Shown piece by piece: positions 16,085 to 27,788 of a stretch of DNA of 64,000 nt (positions are counted from its first letter, which is position 1; each line of letters begins with the position of its first letter). The translations under genes were made by a program, and so were the position numbers. The notes beneath the pieces are model-generated. The model had not been told where the DNA came from. It did not search any database and worked only from the letters and a program-made list of their open reading frames with translations. This DNA comes from an uncultured Eubacteriales bacterium (GTDB lineage Bacteria; Bacillota; Clostridia; HGM11514): NCBI GenBank assembly GCA_902492655.1, contig CABUMF010000002.1, positions 1-64,000 on the forward strand. Reading direction: 5' to 3'.

Positions 16085-16813
16085 TTGGTTGATGTTTTGA
16101 CGATTGGTTTTTCATCCGAAAAAAACACCGATGAATTTTTAGATCTCGCAAGCTTGAACGAATACGGGCTTCGAGCGGTCGGAAACAGAATTTATCTTGA
16201 TATATTCACTTGCGATGAAGAAAAATTATTCGGCAGTATATCCGAATTTATACTTAAAACCCATGAAAAATCCTCGGTTGGGCATTATATTGACAGGGCG
16301 TACAATTTTTTTACGGAAGCCGAAAAACAAATGATAGTTGATGCGGTTATTTCGGAAAAGTTTATTGAAAATGTTAAACCTCGGCTTACGGATGTTGTAT
16401 CATCCTTCATAAAGGAAAGCCGTATGCTTGATGTTGAAGGCTTTTCAAATTTCCGACTTAAATGGCTTAAAGAGGTGCTTTACAGGAGGACTGATGTAAT
16501 CGCCGAGGACATTATTGCGAAACGGGAATATGACGAGCTTGTGGGAATGTTGAAATACATTTTGGCAAACAGCGTAAGAAACAGCGGAATTATACTGGAC
16601 TTCTCGCCCACAGACTGCAAAATTACAGACCTTGAAGGCTTGGAAATAGATTGTTCTTCCCGAGGGCACAATATTACGGAAAAGGATTATTTTATAGGCT
16701 TGCTTGCCAAAATGTCACCCGAGAAAATAATAATCCGCAACAAAGAGTATTGTGACGATACCCTTATGATGGTAATTTCGGATGTTTTCGGCAAATCTGT
16801 TATTGTTGAATAA
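16085..16813 (+). CDS. ytxC: YtxC-like sporulation protein (TTG start)
   Basis: 242 residues. The stretch EGFSNFRLKWLKEVLYR followed by KREYDELVGMLKYIL matches the core of the YtxC family found in spore-formers, a putative sporulation protein of unknown biochemistry. The start is TTG at 16085, five bases after GAGGTGA; no ATG is available. It lies 12 bases after the DUF6873-like gene and 41 bases before gpr, consistent with co-expression. The protein is predominantly helical and soluble, with no signal peptide. Confidence 0.7.
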   Translation: MVDVLTIGFSSEKNTDEFLDLASLNEYGLRAVGNRIYLDIFTCDEEKLFGSISEFILKTHEKSSVGHYIDRAYNFFTEAEKQMIVDAVISEKFIENVKPRLTDVVSSFIKESRMLDVEGFSNFRLKWLKEVLYRRTDVIAEDIIAKREYDELVGMLKYILANSVRNSGIILDFSPTDCKITDLEGLEIDCSSRGHNITEKDYFIGLLAKMSPEKIIIRNKEYCDDTLMMVISDVFGKSVIVE

Positions 16814-16854
16814 AAATTCGCTCCGTGCTAAAAATAGTGCGGGGTGATTTTTTT

Positions 16855-17766
16855 ATGATTCAGATACGAACAGACCTTGCTCTTGAAGCAAAAGAAATTT
16901 ACGGCGGCTCCTCTGCGGACGAGGACGGAATTTTATCTGAAAGCGAAAAAACCGATGATATTGAAATAAATAGGGTAAGAATAGTAAACAAGCAGGGCGC
17001 AAAAAAGCTGGGTAAAAAAATCGGAAGTTATGTCACGCTTGAAATGCCGAAAATAACGGATAGAAATCCCGATTTCACAAAATGCGTTGCAATAAAGTTT
17101 TGTGACGAAATTTCAAAAATGCTTAAGGAATTCGGCAGCGGATGCATACTTGCCGCAGGGCTCGGAAACCGCAGTATAACATCGGACTCGCTTGGGCCGA
17201 AGGTTGTTTCGGGACTTCTCGTAACAAGACACCTCAAGGAATATATGCCTCACAGCTTCGGCGATAACCTAAGAGGAGTTTGTGCAATATCCCCCGGCGT
17301 TTTGGGAACAACGGGTATCGAAACGGGTGAAATAATCAAAAGCATTTGTATGCGGATAAAACCTGATGTTGTTGTTGCGATTGACGCTCTTGCCGCAAGA
17401 AGGGTTGAAAGAGTTAACACTACCATTCAGATTTCAGATACCGGAATATCCCCCGGTGCGGGAGTCGGAAACAAAAGATTTGAGCTGAGCCGAAAAACCC
17501 TCGGCGTTCCGGTAATTGCCGTCGGAGTTCCCACCGTTGTGGATGCCGCAACCATTGCTGTCGATGCGCTGGAGGCGTACATGGATGATTCCGACAGGGA
17601 AAAGCTTGCAGATGAGCTTTTGCCGCCATACTACAAAAACCTGATTGTTTCCCCAAAAAACACGGACGCTATGATTTCCGACATATCCGGAATAATCTCC
17701 GCAGGACTTAACATGGCGTTTCAGCCGGGGCTTTGCTATGAAGATGCCATTATTTTCAGAAATTAA
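16855..17766 (+). CDS. gpr: Germination protease GPR
   Basis: 303 residues. GPR degrades small acid-soluble spore proteins during germination and is made as a zymogen in the forespore. The N-terminal propeptide shows the self-cleavage-type sequence RTDLALEAKE at residues 5-14, similar to the site in its substrates. Further family blocks are AAGLGNRSITSDSLGPK, ISPGVLGTTGIETGEI and VVAIDALAARR. The ATG at 16855 has GGGGTGA upstream; the frame open from GTG 16825 is not preferred. Confidence 0.95.
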   Translation: MIQIRTDLALEAKEIYGGSSADEDGILSESEKTDDIEINRVRIVNKQGAKKLGKKIGSYVTLEMPKITDRNPDFTKCVAIKFCDEISKMLKEFGSGCILAAGLGNRSITSDSLGPKVVSGLLVTRHLKEYMPHSFGDNLRGVCAISPGVLGTTGIETGEIIKSICMRIKPDVVVAIDALAARRVERVNTTIQISDTGISPGAGVGNKRFELSRKTLGVPVIAVGVPTVVDAATIAVDALEAYMDDSDREKLADELLPPYYKNLIVSPKNTDAMISDISGIISAGLNMAFQPGLCYEDAIIFRN

Positions 17767-17776
17767 CCAAATATCA

Positions 17777-17805
17777 TTGACAAAAGATAAAAATAATATT
17801 ATAAT
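17777..17805 (+). promoter_or_regulatory. Promoter of the nhaC-like gene
   Basis: TTGACA (17777-17782), 17-bp spacer, TATAAT (17800-17805): consensus promoter 33 bp ahead of the start. Confidence 0.87.
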
Positions 17806-17837
17806 TAATTGAGTATATATACGAAAGGATGTATCCA

Positions 17838-19622
17838 ATGAAAGGAACAAAAAGACTTGCGGCGTTTGTCGGATGTCTGGTGTTTATCTTTGCCCTGATG
17901 CTGCCAACGCTCAGCTTTGCGGAAGATGCACCTGCCTCCACCGCCGACACCTATGTTTTTGAGGGAGACGAAGGTGTGGAATCTCTTGACCTCACAGATG
18001 AGGGCGACGCAGATACATATTTTGCGGACGGCCACTATAATGACGATATTGCCGATGAAGACGGCAACTTCAAAGCAAGAAGCGAAACAGCCAAGAAAAC
18101 AAAGCAGGAAAGCATACCCTTCTTTGCAACATTCTGGGCAATCGTTCCTCCGCTTATTGCAATCATTCTTGCGCTTATCACAAAAGAGGTTTATTCCTCG
18201 CTGTTTATCGGTATCGCTGTAGGCGCACTCTTTTCAACCGGATTCAAAGTTGTTCCGGCAATGGACAACCTTTTAAATGAAGGTCTTATTTCGGCAGTTT
18301 CCGGCACTGCGGGCATATTCATATTCCTTGTTGTTCTCGGTGTGCTTGTTGCACTTGTTAACAAGGCGGGAGGAAGTGCCGCATTCGGTGCTTGGGCACA
18401 GAAAAATATCAAGTCTCGTTCCGGTGCAATGATTTCAACATTCATACTCGGTGTCTTGATTTTTATTGACGACTATTTTAACTGCCTTACAGTAGGCTCG
18501 GTTATGAAGCCTCTTACGGACAGGCATAAGATTTCCCGTGCAAAGCTTGCATACATTATTGATGCAACGGCAGCTCCCGTTTGCATGATTGCTCCCATTT
18601 CGTCATGGGCGGCTGCGGTATCAAGCTACGCTCCCGAGGGACAGGGACTTTCGCTGTTCATTAAAGCAATTCCCTTTAACTTCTATTCATTGCTGACATT
18701 CGTGTTTATCATAGCCCTCACAGCTATGAAGTTTGATTACGGCCCGATGAAGGTTCACGAATTCAATGCGTCGGAAAAAGGCGATCTGTTTACATCGGGC
18801 GACCGTGTAGACGCTCCCGAAAACGATAATTCGACATCCTCAAAGGGTATCGTGCTTGACCTCGTATTCCCGATTGTAGTGCTTATCGTTGTTTGCGTTC
18901 TTGCGCTGATTTATGTCGGCGGATTCTTTGACGGCGAAACCTTTATTGACGCTTTCGCCAACACAGATGCGACAGTCGGTCTTCCGTGGGGCGGCATAAT
19001 TGCTCTTGTAATAACAATTATTTACTTCATAATAAGACGGAGCATGACCTTCAAGGAAACAATGGAATGTATTCCCAAGGGCTTTATCGCAATGGTTCCG
19101 GCAATTCTCATTCTTACCTTTGCTACTGCTCTTAAAAATATGACCGGCCTTTTGGGCGCTAAGGTTTTTGTTGCCAACATCGTAAGCGGTGCCGCTTCCG
19201 GATTTACAAGCTTCCTTCCCGCAATTATTTTCCTGGTTGCTGTAGGTCTTTCGTTCGCAACAGGAACATCCTGGGGAACATTCGGTATTCTTATTCCGAT
19301 TGTTACGGCAATATTCCCTGCAACGGATCCCATGCAGGTTATCGGAATGTCTGCTTGCCTTGCAGGTGCTGTTTGCGGTGACCATTGTTCACCTATCTCG
19401 GATACAACAATTATGTCCTCCGCAGGTGCGCAGTGTAACCACCTGAACCATGTTTCAACACAGCTTCCATATGCCTTGACGGTTGCGGCAGTTTCGTTTG
19501 TTTCCTATATCATTTCGGGCTTTGTAAAGTCCTGGTACATATGCCTGCCGATAGGCATTGTGCTTATGCTTGTAACATTGTTTGCAATCAAAGCGGTGAC
19601 TAAAAAGCAGACTTCAAAATAA
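17838..19622 (+). CDS. nhaC: NhaC-family Na+/H+ antiporter with an N-terminal signal-like segment
   Basis: 594 residues. The core from about residue 95 onward is NhaC-like, with many membrane segments (FFATFWAIVPPLIAIILALI; GVLIFIDDYFNCLTVGSVM; FATGTSWGTFGILIPI; GAVCGDHCSPISDTTIMSS). It likely exchanges sodium for protons or transports a small organic substrate such as malate/lactate, as some relatives do. Unusually, it begins with a signal-peptide-like stretch (KRLAAFVGCLVFIFALML, then ASAxA-like LSFAEDA) followed by about 60 acidic residues before the core. The ATG at 17838 is 8 bases from AAAGGA; ATG 17829 overlaps that site. Confidence 0.9.
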   Translation: MKGTKRLAAFVGCLVFIFALMLPTLSFAEDAPASTADTYVFEGDEGVESLDLTDEGDADTYFADGHYNDDIADEDGNFKARSETAKKTKQESIPFFATFWAIVPPLIAIILALITKEVYSSLFIGIAVGALFSTGFKVVPAMDNLLNEGLISAVSGTAGIFIFLVVLGVLVALVNKAGGSAAFGAWAQKNIKSRSGAMISTFILGVLIFIDDYFNCLTVGSVMKPLTDRHKISRAKLAYIIDATAAPVCMIAPISSWAAAVSSYAPEGQGLSLFIKAIPFNFYSLLTFVFIIALTAMKFDYGPMKVHEFNASEKGDLFTSGDRVDAPENDNSTSSKGIVLDLVFPIVVLIVVCVLALIYVGGFFDGETFIDAFANTDATVGLPWGGIIALVITIIYFIIRRSMTFKETMECIPKGFIAMVPAILILTFATALKNMTGLLGAKVFVANIVSGAASGFTSFLPAIIFLVAVGLSFATGTSWGTFGILIPIVTAIFPATDPMQVIGMSACLAGAVCGDHCSPISDTTIMSSAGAQCNHLNHVSTQLPYALTVAAVSFVSYIISGFVKSWYICLPIGIVLMLVTLFAIKAVTKKQTSK

Positions 19623-19632
19623 TTGTTAAACC

Positions 19633-19670
19633 AAAACAGTCTCTGATAAAGTTCAGGGACTGTTTTTTTT
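19633..19670 (+). terminator. Terminator of the nhaC-like gene
   Basis: CAGTCTCTG (19637-19645) pairs with CAGGGACTG (19654-19662), followed by T8; A/T bases extend the stem outward. Confidence 0.9.
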
Positions 19671-19675
19671 GCAAT

Positions 19676-19712
19676 AAAAATACAGTTACCCAAAATGAGT
19701 AACTGTATTTTT
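19676..19712 (-). terminator. Terminator of rpoB-rpoC
   Basis: Perfect 14-bp arms at 19676-19689 and 19699-19712 with a 9-nt loop. On the minus strand, right after the rpoC stop, the stem ends in T5. It could also stop plus-strand transcription. Confidence 0.87.
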
Positions 19713-19719
19713 GTTTTAT

Positions 19720-22700
19720 TTACTGTACTTCAGTTTCAGAAATCGGTTCATCGTCGGGAATCTGATCCTCATCAATCTCAACATCCGAATACTGGTGCAT
19801 ACCCGTACCTGCCGGGATAAGCTTACCGAGAATAACATTTTCCTTAAGACCTACAAGTGGATCAACCTTGCCCTTAATTGCCGCATCCGTAAGAACTCTT
19901 GTTGTTTCCTGGAAGGAAGCGGCTGACAGGAACGAATCTGTTGCCAAAGAAGCCTTTGTGATACCGAGAAGAATTCTCGACCCGATTGCCGGGTTCTTGC
20001 CCTCTGCCAAAGCCTTTTCGTTCTGGTTGTTAAACTCATAGAGGTCAACAAGCGAGCCCATAAGCATATTTGTTTCACCGGCGTCTTCGATTTTAACCTT
20101 GTTTATCATCTGACGCACAATAACCTCGATATGCTTATCGTTGATGTCAACACCCTGGAGCTTGTATGTTCTCTGAACTTCCTGTGTAAGATATTCCTGA
20201 ACTGCCTCAAGTCCCTTAATTTTAAGGATTTCATGAGGATTGCAAGGACCGTCCGTAATAAGGTCACCGGGCTCGATTACATCGCCCTCCTTAACCTTAA
20301 GCCTTGCGGCAAACGGAATAACATATGTTTTTGCTTCCGCAAGCTCATCGTTTGTAACAATGACTTCGCGGCGCTTCTGCGTTTCATTGAAGGAAACACG
20401 GCCTCCGATTTCGGAAATTGTTGCAAGTCCCTTAGGCTTTCTTGCTTCAAACAATTCCTCGACACGGGGAAGACCCTGTGTTATATCGTCGCCGGCAACA
20501 CCGCCGGTATGGAATGTTCTCATGGTAAGCTGTGTACCAGGTTCACCGATTGACTGAGCGGCAATAATACCAACCGCTTCACCTATATTAACCTCACGGC
20601 TTGTCGCAAGGTTTTCGCCGTAGCACTTAGCGCAAACGCCGACCTTAGCTCTGCAGTTAAGAACCGAACGCACATACGCGCGTTTTACGCCGGCATCAAC
20701 GATTTTCTTTGCAAGAACATCGTCAATAAGGTCAACATTCTTTCTTGCAAGGATTTCTCCGGTTTCGGGATGAACAATATCCTGTGCCGGGTATCTGCCG
20801 ATAAGTCTTTCAACCAAGGGCTCGATAATTTCGTTTCCGTCACGAATATCCTGAACCCAAGTACCTGCTTCCGTTCCGCAGTCGAGCTCACGGATGATAA
20901 CATCCTGGCTGACATCAACAAGACGCCTTGTGAGGTAGCCCGAGTCGGCGGTACGAAGTGCGGTATCGGCAAGACCTTTTCTCGCACCGTGGGATGATAC
21001 GAAAAATTCCAAAATGTTAAGACCTTCACGGAAGTTAGCCTTAACCGGAACTTCAACCGTTCGTCCCTGGGTATCTGCCATAAGACCACGCATTGCGGCA
21101 AGCTGACGAATCTGGTTAACCGAACCACGGGCACCGGAGTCAGCCATCATATAAATAGGATTGAGCCAATCAAGACTGTACATAAGCACATCCGTTACGC
21201 ACTTACTTGTATCCGCCCAGGTTGTGATAACTCTCTTATATCTTTCGTCCTCGGAAAGCATACCGCGTCTGTAAAGCCTTGTAACCTTTTCAACAATATC
21301 TTCCGCCTGCTTAAGAAGGAAGGTTTTTTCTTCGGGCACCTTAACATCGTCAACAGACACCGTGATTGCGCCCTTTGTGGAATAGGAATATCCGAGGGAC
21401 TTGATGTCATCAAGAACCTTTGCGGTTTCGCTTGTTCCGTGAACTCTAATGCATCTGTCGATAATTTTACCGAGCTGCTTTTTGCCAACAAGGAAATCAA
21501 TCTCGTAAACGAGGCGTTTGCTTTCATCGTTTCTGTCAACAAAGCCGAGATCCTGAGGAATATTTTCATTAAATATAATTCTTCCTACGGTTGTTGTAAC
21601 AATGCCGGTGAAGCTTTCTCCGCCGATTACCTTGGAAACCCTTACCATCATGGGTTCATGAAGGGAAATTACACCAAGCTGATATGCATGAATAGCCTCC
21701 TGAGGAGATTCAAACTTCTTAATCGCAAGAAATCTCTTTGCAAACCTGAACATATCCGAAAGGGATTCGCTTGAGAAAATCTCGGAAAGATACTTGTTTG
21801 TGCTCTTTTCGTCCTCGGTTACCTTGATGATTTCAGCCGTCTTTGCAGCCTTTTCATCAGCTGTCATGCTCTCTGCAGTTTTAAGGAGCTCCTGCAATTC
21901 CTCGTATGCCTCATTATCGGCATCCAGCTTTTTCTGAACCTCAACAAGCTCGTTTTCAAACTTATTGTATATTTCAAAAGTCTTGTCATTAAAGCCGGGG
22001 AACTCAACATGAAGTGCCGCAATGATTTCGGCATCGGTTTCGGCTGCGTTTTCTTCCGTTCTTCCTCTTCTGAGCTCAAGGCGATATTCTCTCAAATACT
22101 CACCGAGCTTTTCGGGTTCAGCCTTATCCTTTTTCATCTTCTTTACAATCTTGTCATAAACCGCTTTTTCAGCATCGAGCTTAAGCATATCGTTTATGTC
22201 TTTTTTAGTTGCATAGTTGAGCGCTTCAATATCATTAATAACCGCAGTAATTGATTTTTTGCGATCCTTCGATTTATCCATTTCGTTTTTAACAACAACG
22301 GATGTTTCGCGAAGGAAGGTTATGTCATTTGTGAGGTTAACAACTACATTTTTAAGAGTTGCTTCGTCAATATCTCCAAATTCACGGTTAACTCTTTCTG
22401 TAAGCTCGTGTTCCTTAAGAAGCGTAAGATAATAGCTTCCCAAAACCATATCCTGTGTAGGAACGGTTACGGGATGTCCGTCCTGGGGCTTCAAAAGGTT
22501 GTTTGCCGAAAGCATGAGGAAACGAGCCTCCGCCTGAGCCTCTGCCGACAGCGGAACGTGAATAGCCATCTGGTCACCGTCGAAATCGGCATTATATGCG
22601 GTACAAACAAGAGGATGAAGCTTAAGCGCCTTACCGCTTACAAGAATCGGTTCAAACGCCTGAATACCGAGTCTGTGAAGCGTAGGAGCACGGTTCAGAA

Positions 22701-23931
22701 GCACCGGATGCTCTTTGATAACATCCTCAAGCACATCCCAAACCTCATCTCTTACCCTTTCAACCATTCTCTTTGCACTCTTTATATTATGTGCCTTGCC
22801 GTCCTTAACAAGACGCTTCATTACAAACGGCTTGAACAGCTCAAGTGCCATATCCTTCGGAACACCGCACTGGAACAGCTTAAGGTCAGGACCGACAACG
22901 ATAACCGAACGGCCGGAATAGTCAACACGCTTACCGAGAAGATTCTGTCTGAATCTTCCCTGCTTACCCTTAAGCATATCGGAAAGGGATTTAAGCGCAC
23001 GGTTTCCGGGGCCTGTTACGGAACGGCCTCGTCTGCCGTTATCAATGAGGGCGTCAACCGCTTCCTGAAGCATTCTCTTTTCGTTTCTCACGATAATATC
23101 GGGAGCGCCGAGCTCAAGAAGCTTTTTAAGACGGTTGTTTCTGTTTATAATTCTTCTGTAAAGGTCATTGAGATCGCTTGTTGCAAAGCGTCCGCCGTCA
23201 AGCTGAACCATAGGTCTGATTTCCGGAGGAATTACGGGAATAACATCCATAATCATCCATGAAGGCTTATTGCCCGAAAGCCTGAAGGCTTCAACAACCT
23301 CAAGTCTTTTAATAATTCGGATTTTTTTCTGACCTGAAGCTTCCTCAAGCTCCGCCCTGAGCTCTTTTGAAAGCTGCTCAAGGTCAAGCATATCAAGAAG
23401 CTCCTTAATAGCCTCCGCACCCATTCCGGCACGGAACTTGTCGCCGTATTTATCCCTTGCATCACGGTATTCCTTTTCGGAAATAACCTGTCTTTCCAAA
23501 AACGCCGTTCTGCCGGGTTCAATTACAACATAAGACGCAAAATAGAGCACCTTTTCAAGAAGCCTCGGGGACATATCAAGTATAAGCCCCATACGGCTGG
23601 GCACACCCTTGAAGTACCAGATATGGGAAACGGGAGCTGCAAGCTCTATGTGTCCCATTCTTTCTCGTCTTACCTTCGCCTTGGTAACCTCAACGCCGCA
23701 TCGGTCGCACACAATGCCCTTGTATCTTACTCTTTTATACTTTCCGCAATGACATTCCCAGTCCTTTGTAGGTCCGAAAATTTTCTCACAGAACAAGCCG
23801 TCCTTTTCGGGCTTCAATGTTCTGTAGTTGATGGTTTCGGGTTTCTTAACCTCGCCGTAAGACCATTCTCTGATTTTTTCAGGGGAGGCAAGACCTATTT
23901 TTATAGCATCAAAGTTTGTATAATTTGACAT
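19720..23931 (-). CDS. rpoC: RNA polymerase beta' subunit, with a ~230-residue extra segment
   Basis: 1403 residues; forms the active-site half of RNA polymerase with RpoB. The N-terminal zinc finger is CHCGKYK ... CDRCG (residues 60-79), and the catalytic Mg site is [11 protein letters not shown] (446-455). The C-terminal part has the second zinc-binding cysteines in [13 protein letters not shown]. Between [10 protein letters not shown] (498-507) and [14 protein letters not shown] (740-753), where B. subtilis and E. coli have only about 20 residues, lies a charged, helical insertion of about 230 residues. This explains why the chain is ~200 residues longer than B. subtilis RpoC. Starts 14 bp after the rpoB stop. 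Confidence 0.97.
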   Translation of the reverse strand: MSNYTNFDAIKIGLASPEKIREWSYGEVKKPETINYRTLKPEKDGLFCEKIFGPTKDWECHCGKYKRVRYKGIVCDRCGVEVTKAKVRRERMGHIELAAPVSHIWYFKGVPSRMGLILDMSPRLLEKVLYFASYVVIEPGRTAFLERQVISEKEYRDARDKYGDKFRAGMGAEAIKELLDMLDLEQLSKELRAELEEASGQKKIRIIKRLEVVEAFRLSGNKPSWMIMDVIPVIPPEIRPMVQLDGGRFATSDLNDLYRRIINRNNRLKKLLELGAPDIIVRNEKRMLQEAVDALIDNGRRGRSVTGPGNRALKSLSDMLKGKQGRFRQNLLGKRVDYSGRSVIVVGPDLKLFQCGVPKDMALELFKPFVMKRLVKDGKAHNIKSAKRMVERVRDEVWDVLEDVIKEHPVLLNRAPTLHRLGIQAFEPILVSGKALKLHPLVCTAYNADFDGDQMAIHVPLSAEAQAEARFLMLSANNLLKPQDGHPVTVPTQDMVLGSYYLTLLKEHELTERVNREFGDIDEATLKNVVVNLTNDITFLRETSVVVKNEMDKSKDRKKSITAVINDIEALNYATKKDINDMLKLDAEKAVYDKIVKKMKKDKAEPEKLGEYLREYRLELRRGRTEENAAETDAEIIAALHVEFPGFNDKTFEIYNKFENELVEVQKKLDADNEAYEELQELLKTAESMTADEKAAKTAEIIKVTEDEKSTNKYLSEIFSSESLSDMFRFAKRFLAIKKFESPQEAIHAYQLGVISLHEPMMVRVSKVIGGESFTGIVTTTVGRIIFNENIPQDLGFVDRNDESKRLVYEIDFLVGKKQLGKIIDRCIRVHGTSETAKVLDDIKSLGYSYSTKGAITVSVDDVKVPEEKTFLLKQAEDIVEKVTRLYRRGMLSEDERYKRVITTWADTSKCVTDVLMYSLDWLNPIYMMADSGARGSVNQIRQLAAMRGLMADTQGRTVEVPVKANFREGLNILEFFVSSHGARKGLADTALRTADSGYLTRRLVDVSQDVIIRELDCGTEAGTWVQDIRDGNEIIEPLVERLIGRYPAQDIVHPETGEILARKNVDLIDDVLAKKIVDAGVKRAYVRSVLNCRAKVGVCAKCYGENLATSREVNIGEAVGIIAAQSIGEPGTQLTMRTFHTGGVAGDDITQGLPRVEELFEARKPKGLATISEIGGRVSFNETQKRREVIVTNDELAEAKTYVIPFAARLKVKEGDVIEPGDLITDGPCNPHEILKIKGLEAVQEYLTQEVQRTYKLQGVDINDKHIEVIVRQMINKVKIEDAGETNMLMGSLVDLYEFNNQNEKALAEGKNPAIGSRILLGITKASLATDSFLSAASFQETTRVLTDAAIKGKVDPLVGLKENVILGKLIPAGTGMHQYSDVEIDEDQIPDDEPISETEVQ

Positions 23932-23945
23932 ATTAAACCGCCTCC

Positions 23946-26900
23946 TTAATTATCTTCCGAGTCTGACAGGAAAACATCATCGTCCAGACCGCTGTCGAGA
24001 ACCTCGGGGAAATCATCGTCAATTCCTTCACCCGGGAAGTCCATATCATCATCGAATATATCCTTAATCATATCCTCCGAATTTTCATCATCGTCGATGA
24101 GGTCGGAAGGAATTTCGTTTTCGAGCAGCTTCTTCTGCTCCGGATCAACCGTATCGTAATCCTCGTATTCCTCGTCATCCATTTCCTTAATCTGGATTTC
24201 GTTGCCGTTCTTATCGAGAACGCTTACATCCAGCGCAAGGCTCTGGAGTTCCTTAATAAGAACCTTGAAGGACTCGGGAATTCCGGGCGTAGGAACATTT
24301 TCGCCCTTAACGATTGATTCGTATGTCTTCACACGGCCGACAACATCGTCCGACTTAACCGTAAGAATTTCCTGCAGGGTATAAGCCGAGCCGTATGCTT
24401 CGAGCGCCCAAACTTCCATTTCACCGAAACGCTGTCCGCCGAACTGAGCCTTACCGCCCAAAGGTTGCTGCGTAACGAGGCTGTAAGGACCGGTTGAGCG
24501 GGCATGAATTTTATCGTCAACCAAATGTATCAGCTTAAGCATATACATATATCCAACAGTAACCCTGTTATCGAAGGGTTCGCCGGTACGACCGTCATAA
24601 AGCACGCTCTTGCCGTCAGGATTCTTGCCAACCTTCGTGAGAAGCTCGGCAATCTGTTCTTCCGTAGCACCGTCAAATACCGGTGTTGCAATCTTCCAGC
24701 CCATGAGCTTTGCGGCATAGCCGAGATGAACCTCAAGCACCTGACCGATGTTCATTCGGGAAGGAACGCCGAGAGGATTGAGCACAATCTGAAGCGGTGT
24801 GCCGTCCGGAAGGAACGGCATATCCTCCTGAGGAAGAATTCTTGAAATAACACCCTTATTACCGTGACGGCCCGCCATTTTATCGCCGACGGAAATCTTT
24901 CTCTTCTGTGCAATATAGCAGCGAACCACTTTGTTGACACCGGGAGAAAGCTCGTCCGAATTTTCCTTTGTGAACACCTTTACATCAACAATAATACCGT
25001 ATTCGCCGTGAGGAACACGAAGCGAGGTATCTCTTACTTCTCTTGCCTTTTCGCCGAAAATCGCACGAAGAAGTCTTTCCTCCGCTGTAAGGTCTGTTTC
25101 ACCCTTGGGCGTAACCTTACCAACCAGAATATCCCCTGCCTTAACCTCGGCGCCGACTCTTATGATACCGTTTTCATCAAGGTCTTTTAAAGAATCGTCT
25201 CCGACATTGGGAATATCTCTTGTGATTTCTTCCGGTCCGAGCTTTGTATCTCTCGCCTCACACTCGTATTCTTCTATATGAATTGATGTGAACACATCTT
25301 CCTTAACGAGGTTTTCGTTAATGAGCATAGCATCCTCGTAGTTGTAGCCTTCCCATGTCATGAAGCCTATGAGGATGTTTCTTCCGAGGGCAAGCTCGCC
25401 GTTATCGGTGGAAGGGCCGTCCGCAATAACATCGCCCTTGCATACCTTTTCGCCAACCTTAACGATAGGACGCTGATTTATGCACGTACCCTGGTTGGAA
25501 CGAACAAATTTCAAAAGCTTATATGTGTCAATTCCGCCTTCATCATTTGTAATAACAATGGAATCCGCACTTACGGATTTTACAACGCCGGAATTGCTTG
25601 CGCAAACCGCAACACCGGAATCCTTTGCGGCTCTGTATTCCATACCGGTGCCGACAATAGGCGAATCGTGCTTAAGAAGCGGAACCGCCTGACGCTGCAT
25701 GTTAGCACCCATGAGTGCACGGTGAGCATCGTCGTTTTCAAGGAAGGGAATAAGCGCCGTAGCAACCGAAACAACCTGTCTCGGCGAAACATCCATGTAG
25801 TCAACCTTAGATGTGTCAACCTCAAGGATTTCGTCTTTGAATCTTGCGGAAATCTTTTTATTGATAAATCTGTTTTCTTCGTCGAGAGGCTCGTTTGCCT
25901 GAGCAACAATGAATTCGTCCTCGACATCCGCCGTCATATATATAACTTCATCCAGAACCTTGCCGGTTTCCCTGTCAACCTTTCTGTAGGGGCCTTCCAC
26001 AAAGCCGTACTTGTTGATTTTGGCAAATGTGGAAAGGGAGTTGATAAGACCGATGTTAGGTCCTTCAGGAGTTTCAATAGGACAAATTCTGCCGTAATGC
26101 GAATAATGAACGTCACGCACCTCAAATCCGGCTCTGTCACGGCTCAAACCGCCCGGACCGAGTGCGGAAAGCCTTCTCTTATGAGTAAGCTCTGCGAGAG
26201 GATTCGGCTGATCCATGAACTGTGAAAGCTGAGATGAACCGAAAAACTCTCTTATCGAAGAAATTACGGGCTTTGTATTTATGAGCGCCTGAGGAGTGAC
26301 AATATCCAAATCCTGTGTGCTCATTCTTTCCCTTACGACTCTCTCCATTCTCGTAAGACCGATTCTGAACTGGTTTTGGAGAAGCTCTCCCACCGCTCTG
26401 ATTCGTCTGTTACCGAGATGGTCAATATCGTCGGTTTTGCCCATACCGTAAATAAGATTATTGCAATAGTTAATTGATGCCATAATATCATCAATCATAA
26501 TATGCATCGGAATGAGAACATCAATAGAGTCGGCAACGGCCTTTTTAAGCCCCTCCTCGTCCTCAGCGTATTCATCCATAATCTCCTTAAGAGCAGGATA
26601 ATATACCTTTTTATAAAGCTTTTCGCCGTTGGGATATACTTCTTCAACATATTTGTCTGAAAGCAAGTCCGCATCAATAAGCTTGTCGATTTCAACCATG
26701 TTGTTCGAGAACACCTTTATGGTGCTTCCGTTTTCAAGCTCTATCGAAACCTCGTTCACGCCGCTCTTTTCGATGAACTCGGCGTCTGCCTTGGAAAGAA
26801 CCTTGCCGCTCTCAAACAAAAGCTCGCCCGTAAAGGGATTTACAACATTTTCCGCAAGCTTAAAGCCTTTGATTCTTGCTGCCATTGCGAGCTTTTTATT

Positions 26901-27728
26901 AAACTTGTAACGTCCCACCTTGGCAAGACTGTACCTTCTGTCATCAAACAAAAGACCGTAAAGAAGGCTTCTTGCGGATTCAACCGTAGGCGGTTCACCC
27001 GGGCGAAGCTTCTTATATATTTCAAGCAATGCTTCATCCGTAGACGTGGTGGTATCCTTTTCCAGTGTGGCGGAAATTCTCGTATCATAACCGAACAGCT
27101 CATTGATTTCGGCATTGCTCCCATAGCCGAGAGCTCTTACAAGTACGGTAACGGGAAGCTTTCTTGTCCTGTCAATTCTGACCGAGAAAATATCGTTCAC
27201 ATCAACTTCGTATTCAAGCCATGCACCGCGGTTTGGAATAACCTGAGATGTAAACAGCTCCTTACCGGATTTTATTTCACGCTGCATATCAAAATATATG
27301 CCCGGAGAACGCACAAGCTGGCTGACTATGACACGCTCGGCTCCGTTGATAACAAATGTACCTTGAGGAGTCATAAGCGGGAAGTCACCCATGAATATTT
27401 CCTGTTCTTTGATTTCGCCGGTTTCTTTATTGATAAGCCGAACTTTTACCTTGATTGTAGACGCATATGTAGCGTCCCTTTCCTTGCACTCAGCAACCGA
27501 AAATTTGGCATCCTCTTCCTTTATTGAATAGTCGAGAAACTCCAAAATAAGGTTGCCCGAAAAGTCCGTAATCGGCGAAATATCGTGGAAAACTTCGGAT
27601 AAGCCTTCATCGAGGAACCACTGATACGAATCCTTCTGAATGCCGATAAGGTTAGGCATTTCGATAACCTCTTTGATTCGTCCGAAGCTCTGCCTTACGT
27701 TCTTGCCGTACTGCACCGGATGTACCAT
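23946..27728 (-). CDS. rpoB: RNA polymerase beta subunit
   Basis: 1260 residues, catalytic and rifampicin-binding subunit. The N-terminus is [18 protein letters not shown]. The rifampicin region reads [20 protein letters not shown] then [20 protein letters not shown], the ordinary drug-sensitive-looking form. The last ~75 residues form a very acidic tail ([20 protein letters not shown]). The open frame extends to 27881, but the ATG at 27728 with AGAGGTGA upstream matches the family start. The usual rplJ-rplL genes are not upstream: htpG is, so rpoBC is a separate unit with its own promoter and leader. Confidence 0.97.
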   Translation of the reverse strand: MVHPVQYGKNVRQSFGRIKEVIEMPNLIGIQKDSYQWFLDEGLSEVFHDISPITDFSGNLILEFLDYSIKEEDAKFSVAECKERDATYASTIKVKVRLINKETGEIKEQEIFMGDFPLMTPQGTFVINGAERVIVSQLVRSPGIYFDMQREIKSGKELFTSQVIPNRGAWLEYEVDVNDIFSVRIDRTRKLPVTVLVRALGYGSNAEINELFGYDTRISATLEKDTTTSTDEALLEIYKKLRPGEPPTVESARSLLYGLLFDDRRYSLAKVGRYKFNKKLAMAARIKGFKLAENVVNPFTGELLFESGKVLSKADAEFIEKSGVNEVSIELENGSTIKVFSNNMVEIDKLIDADLLSDKYVEEVYPNGEKLYKKVYYPALKEIMDEYAEDEEGLKKAVADSIDVLIPMHIMIDDIMASINYCNNLIYGMGKTDDIDHLGNRRIRAVGELLQNQFRIGLTRMERVVRERMSTQDLDIVTPQALINTKPVISSIREFFGSSQLSQFMDQPNPLAELTHKRRLSALGPGGLSRDRAGFEVRDVHYSHYGRICPIETPEGPNIGLINSLSTFAKINKYGFVEGPYRKVDRETGKVLDEVIYMTADVEDEFIVAQANEPLDEENRFINKKISARFKDEILEVDTSKVDYMDVSPRQVVSVATALIPFLENDDAHRALMGANMQRQAVPLLKHDSPIVGTGMEYRAAKDSGVAVCASNSGVVKSVSADSIVITNDEGGIDTYKLLKFVRSNQGTCINQRPIVKVGEKVCKGDVIADGPSTDNGELALGRNILIGFMTWEGYNYEDAMLINENLVKEDVFTSIHIEEYECEARDTKLGPEEITRDIPNVGDDSLKDLDENGIIRVGAEVKAGDILVGKVTPKGETDLTAEERLLRAIFGEKAREVRDTSLRVPHGEYGIIVDVKVFTKENSDELSPGVNKVVRCYIAQKRKISVGDKMAGRHGNKGVISRILPQEDMPFLPDGTPLQIVLNPLGVPSRMNIGQVLEVHLGYAAKLMGWKIATPVFDGATEEQIAELLTKVGKNPDGKSVLYDGRTGEPFDNRVTVGYMYMLKLIHLVDDKIHARSTGPYSLVTQQPLGGKAQFGGQRFGEMEVWALEAYGSAYTLQEILTVKSDDVVGRVKTYESIVKGENVPTPGIPESFKVLIKELQSLALDVSVLDKNGNEIQIKEMDDEEYEDYDTVDPEQKKLLENEIPSDLIDDDENSEDMIKDIFDDDMDFPGEGIDDDFPEVLDSGLDDDVFLSDSEDN

Positions 27729-27788
27729 AAGCAATGTCACCTCTTCTAAAAATTTCAGTGCTGTTTTGCCGAAACAGAACTGATTTGG

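Noticed and set aside
22408..23262. Plus-strand open frame of 284 codons inside rpoC
   Set aside because: Opposite a highly conserved gene, no family resemblance, no promoter or ribosome site.
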